Positions 36,153 through 45,083 of a DNA stretch of 64,000 nucleotides are shown here, one piece after another. The stretch comes from Microthrixaceae bacterium (GTDB taxonomy: Bacteria; Actinomycetota; Acidimicrobiia; Acidimicrobiales; Microtrichaceae), in assembly GCA_023957975.1 (NCBI GenBank), contig JAMLGM010000002.1, forward strand, positions 248,001-312,000, given 5' to 3'. The number at the start of each line of letters is the position of its first letter. Positions within the stretch are counted from its first letter, which is position 1. The notes below the pieces were generated by a model. The model had not been told where the DNA came from and made no database searches. It worked only from the letters and a program-made list of their open reading frames with translations. A program made the position numbers and the translations under genes.

Positions 36153-36470
36153 TCAACGGGCGTTGACGGCCTCGTCGAGGGCGCGCTCGCGGCTACCGGT
36201 GATGATCGCTGCGACACCGACTGCCAGCGGAATCGCCGTGAGGATGCGTTGGCGGGTGATGTTGCGGCCACAGATCGAGGTCAACCGGTCCTCGGTCAGA
36301 GCATCCTCGACGATATCGCCGGTGACGACGAGCGATGCGAGCGGGTCCCGACGCAACAGGGCGGTCCCGCAGGTCGCGTTATCGACGTGAACGTCGGTGG
36401 TGGCCAACCAGCCCGCGAGCAACAGACAGATGAGTGCGACGCTGCCGAGCGCGAAACGTTTGGCGGACAT
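36153..36470 (-). CDS. Small membrane protein
   Basis: A 105-residue protein with an N-terminal hydrophobic helix (about 7-25, FALGSVALICLLLAGWLA) and a second near the C-terminus (about 78-92, LTAIPLAVGVAAIITG). The loop between holds two Cys (ATCGTALL, TSICGRN) that may form a disulfide outside the cell. No family recognised. Convergent with the lipoprotein gene. Confidence 0.6.
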   Translation of the reverse strand: MSAKRFALGSVALICLLLAGWLATTDVHVDNATCGTALLRRDPLASLVVTGDIVEDALTEDRLTSICGRNITRQRILTAIPLAVGVAAIITGSRERALDEAVNAR

Positions 36471-36507
36471 CGGCGAAGCACGCTACCGGACGCTGGCGTC
36501 GCGAAAC

Positions 36508-36552
36508 AACGAGGGGGAGGACCGGATCACAGATCCGGCCCTCCCCCTCGTT
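36508..36552. terminator. Strong hairpin terminator of the liv operon
   Basis: Arms AACGAGGGGGAGG (36508-36520) and CCTCCCCCTCGTT (36540-36552) are perfect 13-bp complements, extended inside by CCGGATC/GATCCGG with a 3-nt loop; only one mismatch interrupts the stem. It lies 44 bp after the stop of the leftward substrate-binding protein gene and before the membrane protein gene's start region. Confidence 0.85.
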
Positions 36553-36595
36553 CAACCAAAAGGTGGTTCAGGGCACTGGGCCCGCAGGCATGGCG

Positions 36596-37966
36596 TCAGC
36601 CGATGCCGCCGAACTCGTTCCCCTTACCGTCGTAGGAGATGACCTCGGTGACCGGCGTCCAGAGGCCGTCGACGCGGTGAACGATGCGCATGTCCTCGAA
36701 GGGCCACGGATCTTCGGCGCCGTTGGTATTGGCCACAGCACCGGGCAGGGCGATGCCGATCTCCTCGTCTTCAAGGCTCCAGAGGGCATTCATGACGTCG
36801 TGGCGGGTGACGGTCTCGGCGTTTTCGAGGCCGCGTGCGAACAACGCACCGAAGTTCCAGCCAACGGCGAAGATGCCGCCCTCAAGGGTGGCTTCGTCGA
36901 GACCGATGGCACGGCCGGCGGCGAACACCTCCTGCATCGCCGGGTCTGCCTGATGTTCGGGGTTGGCCGGGTCGAGCGCCGGTTGAGCAGCGAAGACGTT
37001 CATCGAGGCTTCCTTGTCGCCGAGCAGCGACATGGCGGTCTTCGCCGAACAGGTCACCGACACGAACGTCATCGGAGTCCAGGTGTCGGGCACCTTCGTC
37101 AACGAGACCGGGCATGGGGTGCCGCCGAGGCCGACGAAGAACACATCCGCGTTCGACGTGGCGAGCTCGGCAACCTTTGACTCCGGTGAGGTTTCGTTGA
37201 GCGGGTTGTACGGCTTTTCGGACACGACGGTGATATCGGTGCCTTCGATCGCTTGAGCGATCGCCTGCTGATACGTCTTGCCGTAGTCGTCGTCCTGGTA
37301 GAGCAGGGCGATGGTGGCATCGGGCTTCTCGGTCTTGAGGTAGTCGATGAATGCCACCGCTTCGGTCGCATAGGGCGGCAACCCGCCGATGTACCACGGG
37401 TACTTGGCCGCCTCCCCCCAGTCGCGGGCGCCGGTGGCGAGGGCAACCGACGGGACGCAGTTGTCGTTCATGTACTGACGAACGGCGAGGTTGGTTGCGG
37501 TGCCGATCTGGCCGACCATCGCGAAGATGCCCTTTTGTTCCACCAGCGTCTGGACGACGCCGGGGGTCAGGGCCGGGTCGTAGGCGTCATCGGCGGTTTC
37601 GAGCTGCAGCTTGTACTGCTTGCCGTCGCCGGCGGTGATGCCCCCCTGGCTGTTGGCGTGTTGGACGAACGCTTCGAGGCCCTTGGCCACGGTTCCGTAG
37701 ATGCTGTAGTTGCCGGTTTCCGGACGGACGTTGCCGATGGTGATGGTGTCGCCGTTGATGCCCTGGGTGGCGTTGTAGTCGGCGGCACAGTCGGTCGCTG
37801 GGTCGATGAAACCAGCGGACTCGGTGTTCTCGCCGCCCGACTCCCCATCGGCAACGGTGGTGGGGCTGTCGTTGGCCGCCTCATCGTCGTCTCGACCGCA
37901 TCCGGCGAGCACGAGCGACAAGGTGGTGGCGAGCGCAGCTGCACGAACAGCACGCGTCTTCATCAT
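36596..37966 (-). CDS. livK: Branched-chain amino-acid-type ABC transporter substrate-binding lipoprotein
   Basis: A 456-residue periplasmic-binding-protein-like lipoprotein: leader ending LSLVLAGC (lipobox LAGC), an acidic linker (GRDDDEAANDSPTT), then the type-1 Peripla_BP_6 fold (ITIGNVRPETGNYSIYG, VEQKGIFAMVGQIGTATNLA, VALLYQDDDYGKTYQQAI). The first of two ATGs (37966) follows GGGAGGAAACC. Last gene of a five-gene operon with both permeases and both ATPases. The ligand may be leucine/isoleucine/valine but also urea, amides or aromatic compounds; sequence alone does not decide. Confidence 0.9.
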   Translation of the reverse strand: MMKTRAVRAAALATTLSLVLAGCGRDDDEAANDSPTTVADGESGGENTESAGFIDPATDCAADYNATQGINGDTITIGNVRPETGNYSIYGTVAKGLEAFVQHANSQGGITAGDGKQYKLQLETADDAYDPALTPGVVQTLVEQKGIFAMVGQIGTATNLAVRQYMNDNCVPSVALATGARDWGEAAKYPWYIGGLPPYATEAVAFIDYLKTEKPDATIALLYQDDDYGKTYQQAIAQAIEGTDITVVSEKPYNPLNETSPESKVAELATSNADVFFVGLGGTPCPVSLTKVPDTWTPMTFVSVTCSAKTAMSLLGDKEASMNVFAAQPALDPANPEHQADPAMQEVFAAGRAIGLDEATLEGGIFAVGWNFGALFARGLENAETVTRHDVMNALWSLEDEEIGIALPGAVANTNGAEDPWPFEDMRIVHRVDGLWTPVTEVISYDGKGNEFGGIG

Positions 37967-38010
37967 GGTTTCCTCCCTAACGGTTGTTGCTGGTGCGACG
38001 GTGTCGCGGT

Positions 38011-39102
38011 TCAGCTCTTGTGCCGTCGTGCGTGGATCTTGTGCACGCCGTGACGGAATTGTCCGACGATACCCCCGGGGCCGGCGAACATGGTGGTGAT
38101 CAGTGAGATGCCGAACAGCAACGGCATGATCTCGTGGATGCGTTTCGGCAACTCGGGCTGAATCACATCTCGGAAGAACACGATGATGAAGGTGCCGATG
38201 AGCGGGCCGGCGATGCTCTGGCTGCCGCCGATCACGACGGCGACGAGCAGGTACAGCGAAAGCTGAAGGCCGAACGAGCCCGAGGCGAGGTTGGCCTTGT
38301 TCGTGGCGAGCTGCAACATGAACAGCGAACCCGCGAGTCCGGCGAGTGCCGAACTGAGACCGAAGGTGAACACCTTGGTGGCGGCCACGTTGATGCCCGA
38401 CACCGCGGCCGCAGTCTCGTTGTCGCGGATGGCGACCATGGCCCGGCCGGTTCGACTGTTCACGACGTTTCGTGCGACGAAGACAGCGAGCACGGCGAAG
38501 GCCAACAGCCAGTAGTAGCGCCATTGATCCGACGCGAGTCCGGTCCATTCGGGGGCGGTGAACTCGATCGAGCGCAGCACCTCGACCCCACGGTTGTTGA
38601 GCTGCATGGAACCGACGGTGAGCCCGGTGGTGCCGCCGGTGATGGAATCGAACTGGTTGAGAAACTGCGGGAACAGCACGGCCACGGTGACGGTGACGAG
38701 GGCGAGGTGCATGCCCTTGATCCGCAACGCCGGAAGCCCGATCACGATGCCGACACAAAACGTCACGACCGTGGCGAAGACCATCGCCCCCAGGTAAGGG
38801 AAGCCCCATTCGTTGATGGAGATGCCGGCGGCGTAGGCCCCGACGCCGTAGAGGGCCCCGTGACCGAGGCTGATCTGACCGTTGAAGCCGGTGAGCAGGG
38901 CGAGCGCGAGCGCGGCGATGGCCATCGGAAACCAACCCGAGACCTTGGTGGTCCAGGTCGAACTCAACACGTTCGGCAGGATCAACAAAACGATGAGCAC
39001 GACCCCGCTGCTGAGCCAACGCGCTCGTGCGGGGTTCGAACGAGACACCGAGGTCGTGTCGCTGCTTGTCGACGTGGCGGCGGTCGTCGTTGCATCGTTC
39101 AT
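38011..39102 (-). CDS. livM: ABC transporter permease LivM-type
   Basis: A 363-residue inner-membrane permease with about nine or ten helices. Seen: an N-terminal Thr/Ser-rich cytoplasmic tail, GFNGQISLGHGALYGVGAYA (the GQxSxGHxAFxGxGAY motif of LivM), VGLPALRIKGMHLALVTV and SRTGRAMVAIRDNETAAAVS (the EAA-like loop that docks the ATPase). A short basic C-terminus (KIHARRHKS). Starts in a 4-bp ATGA overlap with the livH stop. Confidence 0.93.
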   Translation of the reverse strand: MNDATTTAATSTSSDTTSVSRSNPARARWLSSGVVLIVLLILPNVLSSTWTTKVSGWFPMAIAALALALLTGFNGQISLGHGALYGVGAYAAGISINEWGFPYLGAMVFATVVTFCVGIVIGLPALRIKGMHLALVTVTVAVLFPQFLNQFDSITGGTTGLTVGSMQLNNRGVEVLRSIEFTAPEWTGLASDQWRYYWLLAFAVLAVFVARNVVNSRTGRAMVAIRDNETAAAVSGINVAATKVFTFGLSSALAGLAGSLFMLQLATNKANLASGSFGLQLSLYLLVAVVIGGSQSIAGPLIGTFIIVFFRDVIQPELPKRIHEIMPLLFGISLITTMFAGPGGIVGQFRHGVHKIHARRHKS

Positions 39103-39983
39103 ACGCGGCTCACCTTCTTGGTGCCGAACAACCCTTGTGGACGCACGAGCAGGACCAGCAACATCACGATCAACGCGGGTGCGAGCGGCATCTTTTCGAA
39201 GACCGACAGGTACTTGGGGAGGACATCGGTGACGATTCCGATGGCCAAGCCCCCGACGACCGCTCCGGCGATCGAGTCGAAACCGCCGATGATGATCGCG
39301 GCGAACGCGTAGATGAGCACGATCGGCATCAGGTTGACGTTGACGGCCAGCGAATTGGACGCCCACAGCGACCCGGCGACGGCGCCGAGGGCCGCGGCGA
39401 TTCCCCAACCGATCATGAGGATGCGAGAAACGGGGATCCCGCAGAGCCCGGCCGATTCGGGATTGGAGGCGACGGCTCGCATCGCAAGCCCGATCTTGGT
39501 GCGTTTGAACAAGATGAACAGCACCAGCGACTCGGCGGCGAGCACCAGCAGAGCGAGGAGTTTCTGCCACTGCATGGTGCCGCCGAGCAGCCCGAAGCTC
39601 CCGGACCAGAAGGTCGGAATGCGACGATCGTCGGTACCCCAGATGAGCAGGGCGGCCGCGCTGAACGCCAGAAACATGCCGATGGTCACGATCACCACGG
39701 CGAGCGGCTTTTGTGCCGGGTCTCCGATCGGTCGCACGAGGAGTTGGAACGTGACGACACCGAGGAGGAACGCGGCCGCCATGCCGGCCAACACCGCCAG
39801 CCACAGGGGCAGCCCGAGATCGGAGAACATCCAGACGAAATAGGTGGTGAACATCGCCATTTCGCCCTGCGCGAAGTTCATCAACCCCGACGCCCGGTAG
39901 ATGACGACGAGCCCGACGGCGAGAGTGGCGTAGATCGCGCCGTTGCCGAGGCCGATGTAGAGGTAGTTCATGAACTGGCCCAT
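39099..39983 (-). CDS. livH: ABC transporter permease LivH-type
   Basis: A 294-residue permease of about eight helices, partner of LivM. Seen: YIGLGNGAIYATLAVGLVVI, ASGLMNFAQGEMAMFTTYFV (the GxxNFAxGE motif) and KRTKIGLAMRAVASNPESAG followed by LCGI as the ATPase-docking loop. Its start lies 1 bp after the livF stop and its stop overlaps the livM start, so translation is coupled. Confidence 0.93.
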   Translation of the reverse strand: MGQFMNYLYIGLGNGAIYATLAVGLVVIYRASGLMNFAQGEMAMFTTYFVWMFSDLGLPLWLAVLAGMAAAFLLGVVTFQLLVRPIGDPAQKPLAVVIVTIGMFLAFSAAALLIWGTDDRRIPTFWSGSFGLLGGTMQWQKLLALLVLAAESLVLFILFKRTKIGLAMRAVASNPESAGLCGIPVSRILMIGWGIAAALGAVAGSLWASNSLAVNVNLMPIVLIYAFAAIIIGGFDSIAGAVVGGLAIGIVTDVLPKYLSVFEKMPLAPALIVMLLVLLVRPQGLFGTKKVSRV

Positions 39984-39984
39984 C

Positions 39985-40695
39985 TCAGCCTCCCAGGTAC
40001 GCCTTGCGAATCGAGTCGTCGGCTCGAAGCTCGTCGGCGGAGCCGGCCGAGACGATCCGCCCGGCTTCGAGCACGTAGCCGCGGCTGGCGAAGTCCAACG
40101 CCAGGTTGGCGTTCTGTTCGACGAGTAGGACGGCGGTGCCGGTCTCGCGAACAAGGTCGCCCACCCGTTCGAACACCTCTCGGGTGACGAGTGGGGCGAG
40201 GCCGAGGGACGGCTCGTCGAGCAACACCAGCTTTGGGTTGCTCACGAACGCGCGGGCGATGGCGAGCATCTGCTGTTCGCCACCCGACATAGAGCCGGCG
40301 AGTTGGGTCCGGCGTTCCGCGAGCCGGGGAAAGACGTCGTACCAGCGGGCGATCTCGGCCTCGACGTTGCCGTCGGTGCGGGTGTAGGCGCCGACGCGAA
40401 GGTTCTCCTCGACGGTGAGGTCGACGATCGTTCCACGGCCTTGGGGCACGTGGGCGATGCCGAGCGACAGCAGTTGATCGGGGCGCTTTCCCAGCACCTC
40501 GGAGCCGGCGAAGTGGATGGAACCCTTGGCCGCCAACATGCCCGAGACCGCCCGAAGCGTGGTGGTCTTTCCCGAGCCGTTCGCACCGAGGATGACGACC
40601 GCCTCGCCGGCTTCGACGGTGAAATCGAGGCCGAAGAGCACGTCGACGATGCCGTAGCCGGCTTCGAGGTTGGTGACCTGAAACAGCGACATCAT
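39985..40695 (-). CDS. livF: ABC transporter ATP-binding protein LivF-type
   Basis: A 236-residue ATPase. Seen: Walker A LGANGSGKTTTLRAVSG, Q-loop HVPQGRGTIVDLTVEENL, signature SGGEQQMLAIARAF, Walker B PKLVLLDEPSLGLAP and the H-loop region replaced by LLVEQNANLAL, as typical for LivF. Starts at the first of two ATGs, overlapping the livG stop by 4 bp. Confidence 0.94.
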   Translation of the reverse strand: MMSLFQVTNLEAGYGIVDVLFGLDFTVEAGEAVVILGANGSGKTTTLRAVSGMLAAKGSIHFAGSEVLGKRPDQLLSLGIAHVPQGRGTIVDLTVEENLRVGAYTRTDGNVEAEIARWYDVFPRLAERRTQLAGSMSGGEQQMLAIARAFVSNPKLVLLDEPSLGLAPLVTREVFERVGDLVRETGTAVLLVEQNANLALDFASRGYVLEAGRIVSAGSADELRADDSIRKAYLGG

Positions 40696-41465
40696 TCGCC
40701 TCCCGCGACGGGTTCGCCCAGGTAGGCAGCGATGACGCGAGGATCGTTTTGGACCGCGGCCGGGTCGCCTTCGGCGATCTTTCGTCCGAGTTCCATCACG
40801 ACGACCTTGTCCGAGACGCTCATCACCATCCCCATGTGGTGTTCGACGAGCAGCACCGTGAGGTTGTGGCGGTCGCGGATCATCCGTACGAGCCCTCCGA
40901 GCTCGTCGACCTCGCCGTGGGTGAGGCCACTGGCCGGCTCGTCCATCAGCAGGATCCGCGGTTGCGACATGAGGGATCTGGCGATCTCGATGCGTTTGAG
41001 GGTGCCGAATGGGAGGCCTTCGCAGGGGCGGTCGGCGAATCTGGCGAGATCCAGGTCGGCGAGCAGCGACATGGCGGCCTCGCGGGTTCTGCGTTCCTGT
41101 GCCGCCACCGGGAACCGCAGTGCTGCCGCCCAGAACCCGCCGGTCGTGCGGGGGTGCGCTCCGATGATCACGTTGTCGAGCACCGAAAGCCCGGGCACGA
41201 GCGCCAGGTTCTGGAAGGTGCGGGCGATTCCGAGCCGGGCGATGCGATGCGGCGGCAGAGCCAACAGGTCGGTGCCGTCGAAGGTCACCGTTCCCTCCGA
41301 CGGTTGATAGAGGCGCGACACGACGTTGAACAGCGTGGTCTTTCCGGCACCGTTGGGCCCGATGAGCGCGCATATCTGACCTTCGTCGATGGTGAACGAG
41401 AGCCCGGCGAGGGCCGTCACCCCGCCGAATTGGACTCCGATGTCGGTGACGTCGAGTAACGACAA
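40692..41465 (-). CDS. livG: ABC transporter ATP-binding protein LivG-type
   Basis: A 257-residue ATPase, first gene of the leftward livGFHMK operon. Seen: Walker A IGPNGAGKTTLFNVVSRLY, Q-loop ARTFQNLALVPGLSVLDN, Walker B QPRILLMDEPASGLTHGE and VLLVEHHMGMVMSVSDK. The usual LSGGQ signature reads LPFGTLKRIEIARSLM, which is the normal LivG form. The start is TTG at 41465 behind GGAGAGGGGG. No regulator is linked; the promoter must lie in 41466-41616. Confidence 0.93.
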   Translation of the reverse strand: MSLLDVTDIGVQFGGVTALAGLSFTIDEGQICALIGPNGAGKTTLFNVVSRLYQPSEGTVTFDGTDLLALPPHRIARLGIARTFQNLALVPGLSVLDNVIIGAHPRTTGGFWAAALRFPVAAQERRTREAAMSLLADLDLARFADRPCEGLPFGTLKRIEIARSLMSQPRILLMDEPASGLTHGEVDELGGLVRMIRDRHNLTVLLVEHHMGMVMSVSDKVVVMELGRKIAEGDPAAVQNDPRVIAAYLGEPVAGGE

Positions 41466-41616
41466 GCTGTCCCCCTCTCCTCGATCCTCGAACCCGGTCC
41501 GGCTCCGTGGTTGGCACAGCGTAGTGGGAACGCGGCGGGAATCTTTGGAAATGTCGGCGGTGACCGCAACGCCATCGACGAACGGCGACCGACTCGACTC
41601 ATCGACGCGTTCGAGG

Positions 41617-42321
41617 TCAGTTCAAGAGAAGTTCGGCGGCCACGTAGCTGATGGAGAGCGTGAGCGCGCCCACGATCAGGCTTCGGCCGAGCGTGCTGGC
41701 GGCAGAGAGGTGGGCCGCCCGGGACGAAGCGACCGCGGTCAGGGTCAAGGCGACGATGACGGCCCCGAGGATCGCCCAGGTTTCGATGTTCAACGGAGCG
41801 AAGTAGGTGATGAGCAACGGGATCATCGCACCGCCGACGAAGGCCAGCCAGGTGCCCAGGCCTGAGAGCACCGGGATGAGGGCTGGCATCGGCTTGTCGA
41901 ACCCGTACTCCGACTCGAGTTGGGCGCTCAGCGCGTCGTGTGCGGTCAGCCGTTCGGCGACGACGTGGGCGAGTTCGGGTTCGAGGCCGCGGGCACACCA
42001 GTGGGCGGTGAGTTCCGCGATCTCGCCCTCGGGGTTCTGTTCGATGTCGGCGAGTTCCAGCCGGGCGAGCCGTCGCTGGGATTCGCGTTCGGATGCGTCC
42101 TCGGCCCATTTCGCGCCGCCCGCGCTGATCCCGCCGGCGATGGTCGCTGCGGTGGCGGTGAAGATCAACAGGCGGTCTCCGGCCCCCGCGCCGGCGAAGC
42201 CCTGGAGTATTCCGGCGGTGGCGATGATCCCGTCGTTTGCGTCGATGATCCAGCCCCGCACGGTTCCAGGGTCGCGGACCCATGCCCAGACGTCGGCCAA
42301 TTTGTCCAGGTCGTTTGCCAA
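41617..42321 (-). CDS. VIT/CCC1-family iron/manganese transporter
   Basis: A 234-residue membrane protein of the VIT1/CCC1/nodulin family, which exports or sequesters Fe2+ or Mn2+. Seen: GWIIDANDGIIATAGILQGF at the first helix (canonical D-x-NDGI), AGGISAGGAKWAEDASERES, a cytoplasmic acidic/helical metal-binding segment (RLELADIEQNPEGEIAEL) and three C-terminal helices (AFVGGAMIPLLITYFAP). Start TTG 42321 is chosen because AAGGAG lies 7 nt upstream. Confidence 0.85.
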   Translation of the reverse strand: MANDLDKLADVWAWVRDPGTVRGWIIDANDGIIATAGILQGFAGAGAGDRLLIFTATAATIAGGISAGGAKWAEDASERESQRRLARLELADIEQNPEGEIAELTAHWCARGLEPELAHVVAERLTAHDALSAQLESEYGFDKPMPALIPVLSGLGTWLAFVGGAMIPLLITYFAPLNIETWAILGAVIVALTLTAVASSRAAHLSAASTLGRSLIVGALTLSISYVAAELLLN

Positions 42322-42603
42322 CCGAGTACTCCTTATGTTCCGGGTTTCTCGCAGCGCCGTCACGAGTTCGCAGCGACCGAGGTGAGGGCTGAATGGTGAG
42401 GGCTGAGCGGCAACGTACTGCCGCACCCCCGGCGTGCGAAAGAGCGGTCGTTGGGTAAGACTGCTGGTGCGGGGCGACAGCCGTAACGGCTTGTTTGTCG
42501 GTGGAGTTCTCAGCGAGGGAGCGCGCACGCAGCGCGATGCGCAACCGCTTCCCCGACAGCCCGCGAAGGTTCCCTCTCTCCACTTTGAAAGGAAGGCCAC
42601 CAC

Positions 42604-43683
42604 ATGGCGCTTCACACCGACATCCCCACCCGTGACGAGATCGAGCGTCTGATCGGCAGTACCGCTGAACCTGCGGTGTCGATCTACCTCCCGACCCACC
42701 GCGTCACCCAGGAGACAGCCAAGGACCGGCTTCGCCTTCGCGATCTCACGGGGCAAGCCGTTGAGCAGCTCCATGCGGCCGGAGCGTCGGGCGACGACAT
42801 CGCGGACATCGAGGAGCACCTCCTGCACCTCGTCGACGACGATGACGACTTCTGGTTGGAGCAGGCGGACAGCTTGGCGATCTTCGCGGCACCCGGGCGT
42901 TTCGAGACTCACCGCTTGCCGAACCACTTGAGCGAGGCCCTTGAGGTTTCGGACCGCTTCTATGTCACGCCGCTCATGCGTGCGGTCACCTTTCCGCACG
43001 CCGCGTGGGTGCTCGCCATCTCACAGGGAGACGTGCGGCTCCTCGAACTCGCCTCGTCGGGGCCGGTCCGCGAGGTTCGCGTCGACGGGATGCCTCGTGA
43101 TGCGTGGGAGTCGGACGGCAACAAGATCCACAAGGCGAGGGAAGCGGCTTACGCCCGCAAGGTCGACACCGCCATTCGCGGAGTCCTGTCGGGTTCGACC
43201 CTTCCGTTGATCCTTGCGGCCTCCCAGCCGATGGCCGCGTTGTTCCGGTCTGTGAATACCTACCCCCACCTTGCGGGTGAACGTCATCACAGCAACCCCA
43301 GTTCGGCCTCCGACGCCGAGCTGGCGGATGGTGCACGCACCATCTTGGATGAGGTGTACGCAGATCAACTCGCTGAACTCGCTGAACGGTTTGACGCGAT
43401 GCGTTCGCAAGGCCGCACCGCGGTCGACCTGTCGGACTTGGCTCGACTCTCGACATTGGGAGCGGTGGACACACTGCTCGTTGACATGGATCGGTCGATT
43501 CCGGGCTCCATCGACGAAGCCGGTGTTGTCACCTTTGACGAGGCCGACGACGCCACCAACCACGGTGTCGCCGACGAGATCGCCCGGCGGGTATTCACCG
43601 CTGGTGGTCGGGTGCTCGCCGTTCGCTCGGACGACCTGCCCGACGGCGACGCGGCCGCGGGAATCCTTCGTTTCGCGGTCTAG
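42604..43683 (+). CDS. baeRF-family (bacterial archaeo-eukaryotic release-factor-like) protein
   Basis: A 359-residue protein of the bacterial eRF1-like families known from comparative genomics as candidate ribosome-associated hydrolases. Seen: AVSIYLPTHRVTQETAKDRL near residues 25-45, FWLEQADSLAIFAAPGRFET, WVLAISQGDVRLLELASSG, then GERHHSNPSSASDAELADGA and a C-terminal Rossmann-like part (GAVDTLLVDMDRSIPGSIDE, GRVLAVRSDDLPDGDAAAGI). Good ribosome site AAAGGAAGG before ATG. It may act in ribosome rescue, but experimental knowledge of the family is slim. Confidence 0.75.
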   Translation: MALHTDIPTRDEIERLIGSTAEPAVSIYLPTHRVTQETAKDRLRLRDLTGQAVEQLHAAGASGDDIADIEEHLLHLVDDDDDFWLEQADSLAIFAAPGRFETHRLPNHLSEALEVSDRFYVTPLMRAVTFPHAAWVLAISQGDVRLLELASSGPVREVRVDGMPRDAWESDGNKIHKAREAAYARKVDTAIRGVLSGSTLPLILAASQPMAALFRSVNTYPHLAGERHHSNPSSASDAELADGARTILDEVYADQLAELAERFDAMRSQGRTAVDLSDLARLSTLGAVDTLLVDMDRSIPGSIDEAGVVTFDEADDATNHGVADEIARRVFTAGGRVLAVRSDDLPDGDAAAGILRFAV

Positions 43684-43824
43684 CCACGGCACTGGTGGCT
43701 TGCCGGTCGGGTGGCTGTCCGCGGATGGCTACCCGACCGATCACGCCCAAGTTGGCGTCGAAATTCGACGACGGCTCGATAGGCTCACGTTGTCATCCGC
43801 GACCAACACAAGAGGGATCTGACC

Positions 43825-45036
43825 ATGGGGCTTATTCAGGCAGCAATCGGTGCGCTCGGCGGCACGATGGCCGATCAGTGGAAGGACTTCTACACCGTTC
43901 CCGAGGGGCTGACGCCGACCGCCGCCCTTTTCGCCGCGGTGCCGCGTGGCCAAAACGCGGGCCGGGGCTCCAACACGAAGGGTTCCGACGGGGTCATCAC
44001 CAACGGCAGCCGAATCGTCGTGCCCGAGGGGTACGGCCTGGTGCTCATGGAACAGGGTGCGATCACCGGCTTTGCTGCCGAACCCGGTGCCTACGAATGG
44101 AACAGCGAGGCGCAGGACTCGAAGTCGATCTTTGCCGGCAACGGCATCGTGAGCCCGCTGATCACCACGTCGTGGGAGCGATTCAAGTTCGGTGGCCGTC
44201 CGGGCACCGAACAGCGCGCGTATTTCGTCACCCTCAAGGAACTTCCGAACAACCGCTTCGGCACTCAATCGGAGATCTACTGGGACGACGCCTACATGAA
44301 CGCCCAGGTGGGCGCGATCACCCGCGGCACCTACACCCTCAAGATCGTCGATCCGATCCTGTTCCTCAAGACCTGGGTGCCGGCCAAGTACCTCGCCCCG
44401 GGTGAGGTGTTCGATTTCACCGATATCGAAAACGACGCCGCCGGACAGCTTTTCAATGAGGTCGTCGGGTCGCTGGCCCCAGCGTTCTCGCTGTACACAA
44501 ACGACCCGTCGAAGGGGAACCGGATCACCAAGATCCAGCAGGATTCGATCGGGTTCGCCCAGAGCCTCTCCGCGGCAGTCGAGCAGAACTACCAGTGGAG
44601 CGGGCGCGGCCTGCAGATCATCTCCACCGCGATCATCGCGATCGAATACGACGAGAACACCCGTGAACTGCTCAAGAACGTGCAGCGTGCCGACGCGCTG
44701 TCCGGTGCCCGCGGCAATTCGAACCTGCAGGCCTCGGTCGCCGCTGGTTTCGAAGCGGCCGGCGAGAATGCCGGAGCGGCAGGCCTGGTCGGGTTCGGCG
44801 TTGCCGCAGGCGGAGCGGGTCTCGGCGGACTGCAACAGCCGGTGCCCGGAGTCGGGGCCCAAAGCACACCGCCTCCGGTGCCGCCGGCGGCGCCCGCTCC
44901 CGTAGCGGCTCCGGCCCCTGCGGCGGCTGAGGAGGATCCGGTGGCCAAGTTGACGAAGCTCAAAGAGATGCTCGATGCCGGCCTGATCACTCAGGACGAC
45001 TACGACGCCGCCAAGAACAAGGTGCTCGGGCTGTAG
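43825..45036 (+). CDS. YdjI-like SPFH-domain (virion core family) protein with SHOCT tail
   Basis: A 403-residue protein: SPFH/band-7-like domain about 55-300 (VPEGYGLVLMEQGAITGFAA, GTQSEIYWDDAYMNAQVGAI, YTLKIVDPILFLKTWVP), an Ala/Pro-rich linker (about 335-375) and a C-terminal SHOCT motif (VAKLTKLKEMLDAGLITQDD). This matches the Bacillus YdjI family, which forms membrane-associated assemblies and is encoded with zinc-ribbon proteins, as here. It probably recruits its zinc-ribbon neighbour to a membrane patch, perhaps in envelope-stress or phage-shock-like protection. Confidence 0.8.
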   Translation: MGLIQAAIGALGGTMADQWKDFYTVPEGLTPTAALFAAVPRGQNAGRGSNTKGSDGVITNGSRIVVPEGYGLVLMEQGAITGFAAEPGAYEWNSEAQDSKSIFAGNGIVSPLITTSWERFKFGGRPGTEQRAYFVTLKELPNNRFGTQSEIYWDDAYMNAQVGAITRGTYTLKIVDPILFLKTWVPAKYLAPGEVFDFTDIENDAAGQLFNEVVGSLAPAFSLYTNDPSKGNRITKIQQDSIGFAQSLSAAVEQNYQWSGRGLQIISTAIIAIEYDENTRELLKNVQRADALSGARGNSNLQASVAAGFEAAGENAGAAGLVGFGVAAGGAGLGGLQQPVPGVGAQSTPPPVPPAAPAPVAAPAPAAAEEDPVAKLTKLKEMLDAGLITQDDYDAAKNKVLGL

Positions 45037-45083
45037 GCCCTCAGGCCTCGCAGTCTCCGCCGCCCTCGACGGTCGCGCACGAA

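Noticed and set aside
36397..41459. Several long plus-strand frames opposite the liv operon
   Set aside because: They are shadows; the minus strand carries complete ABC transporter motifs and overlapping starts and stops.
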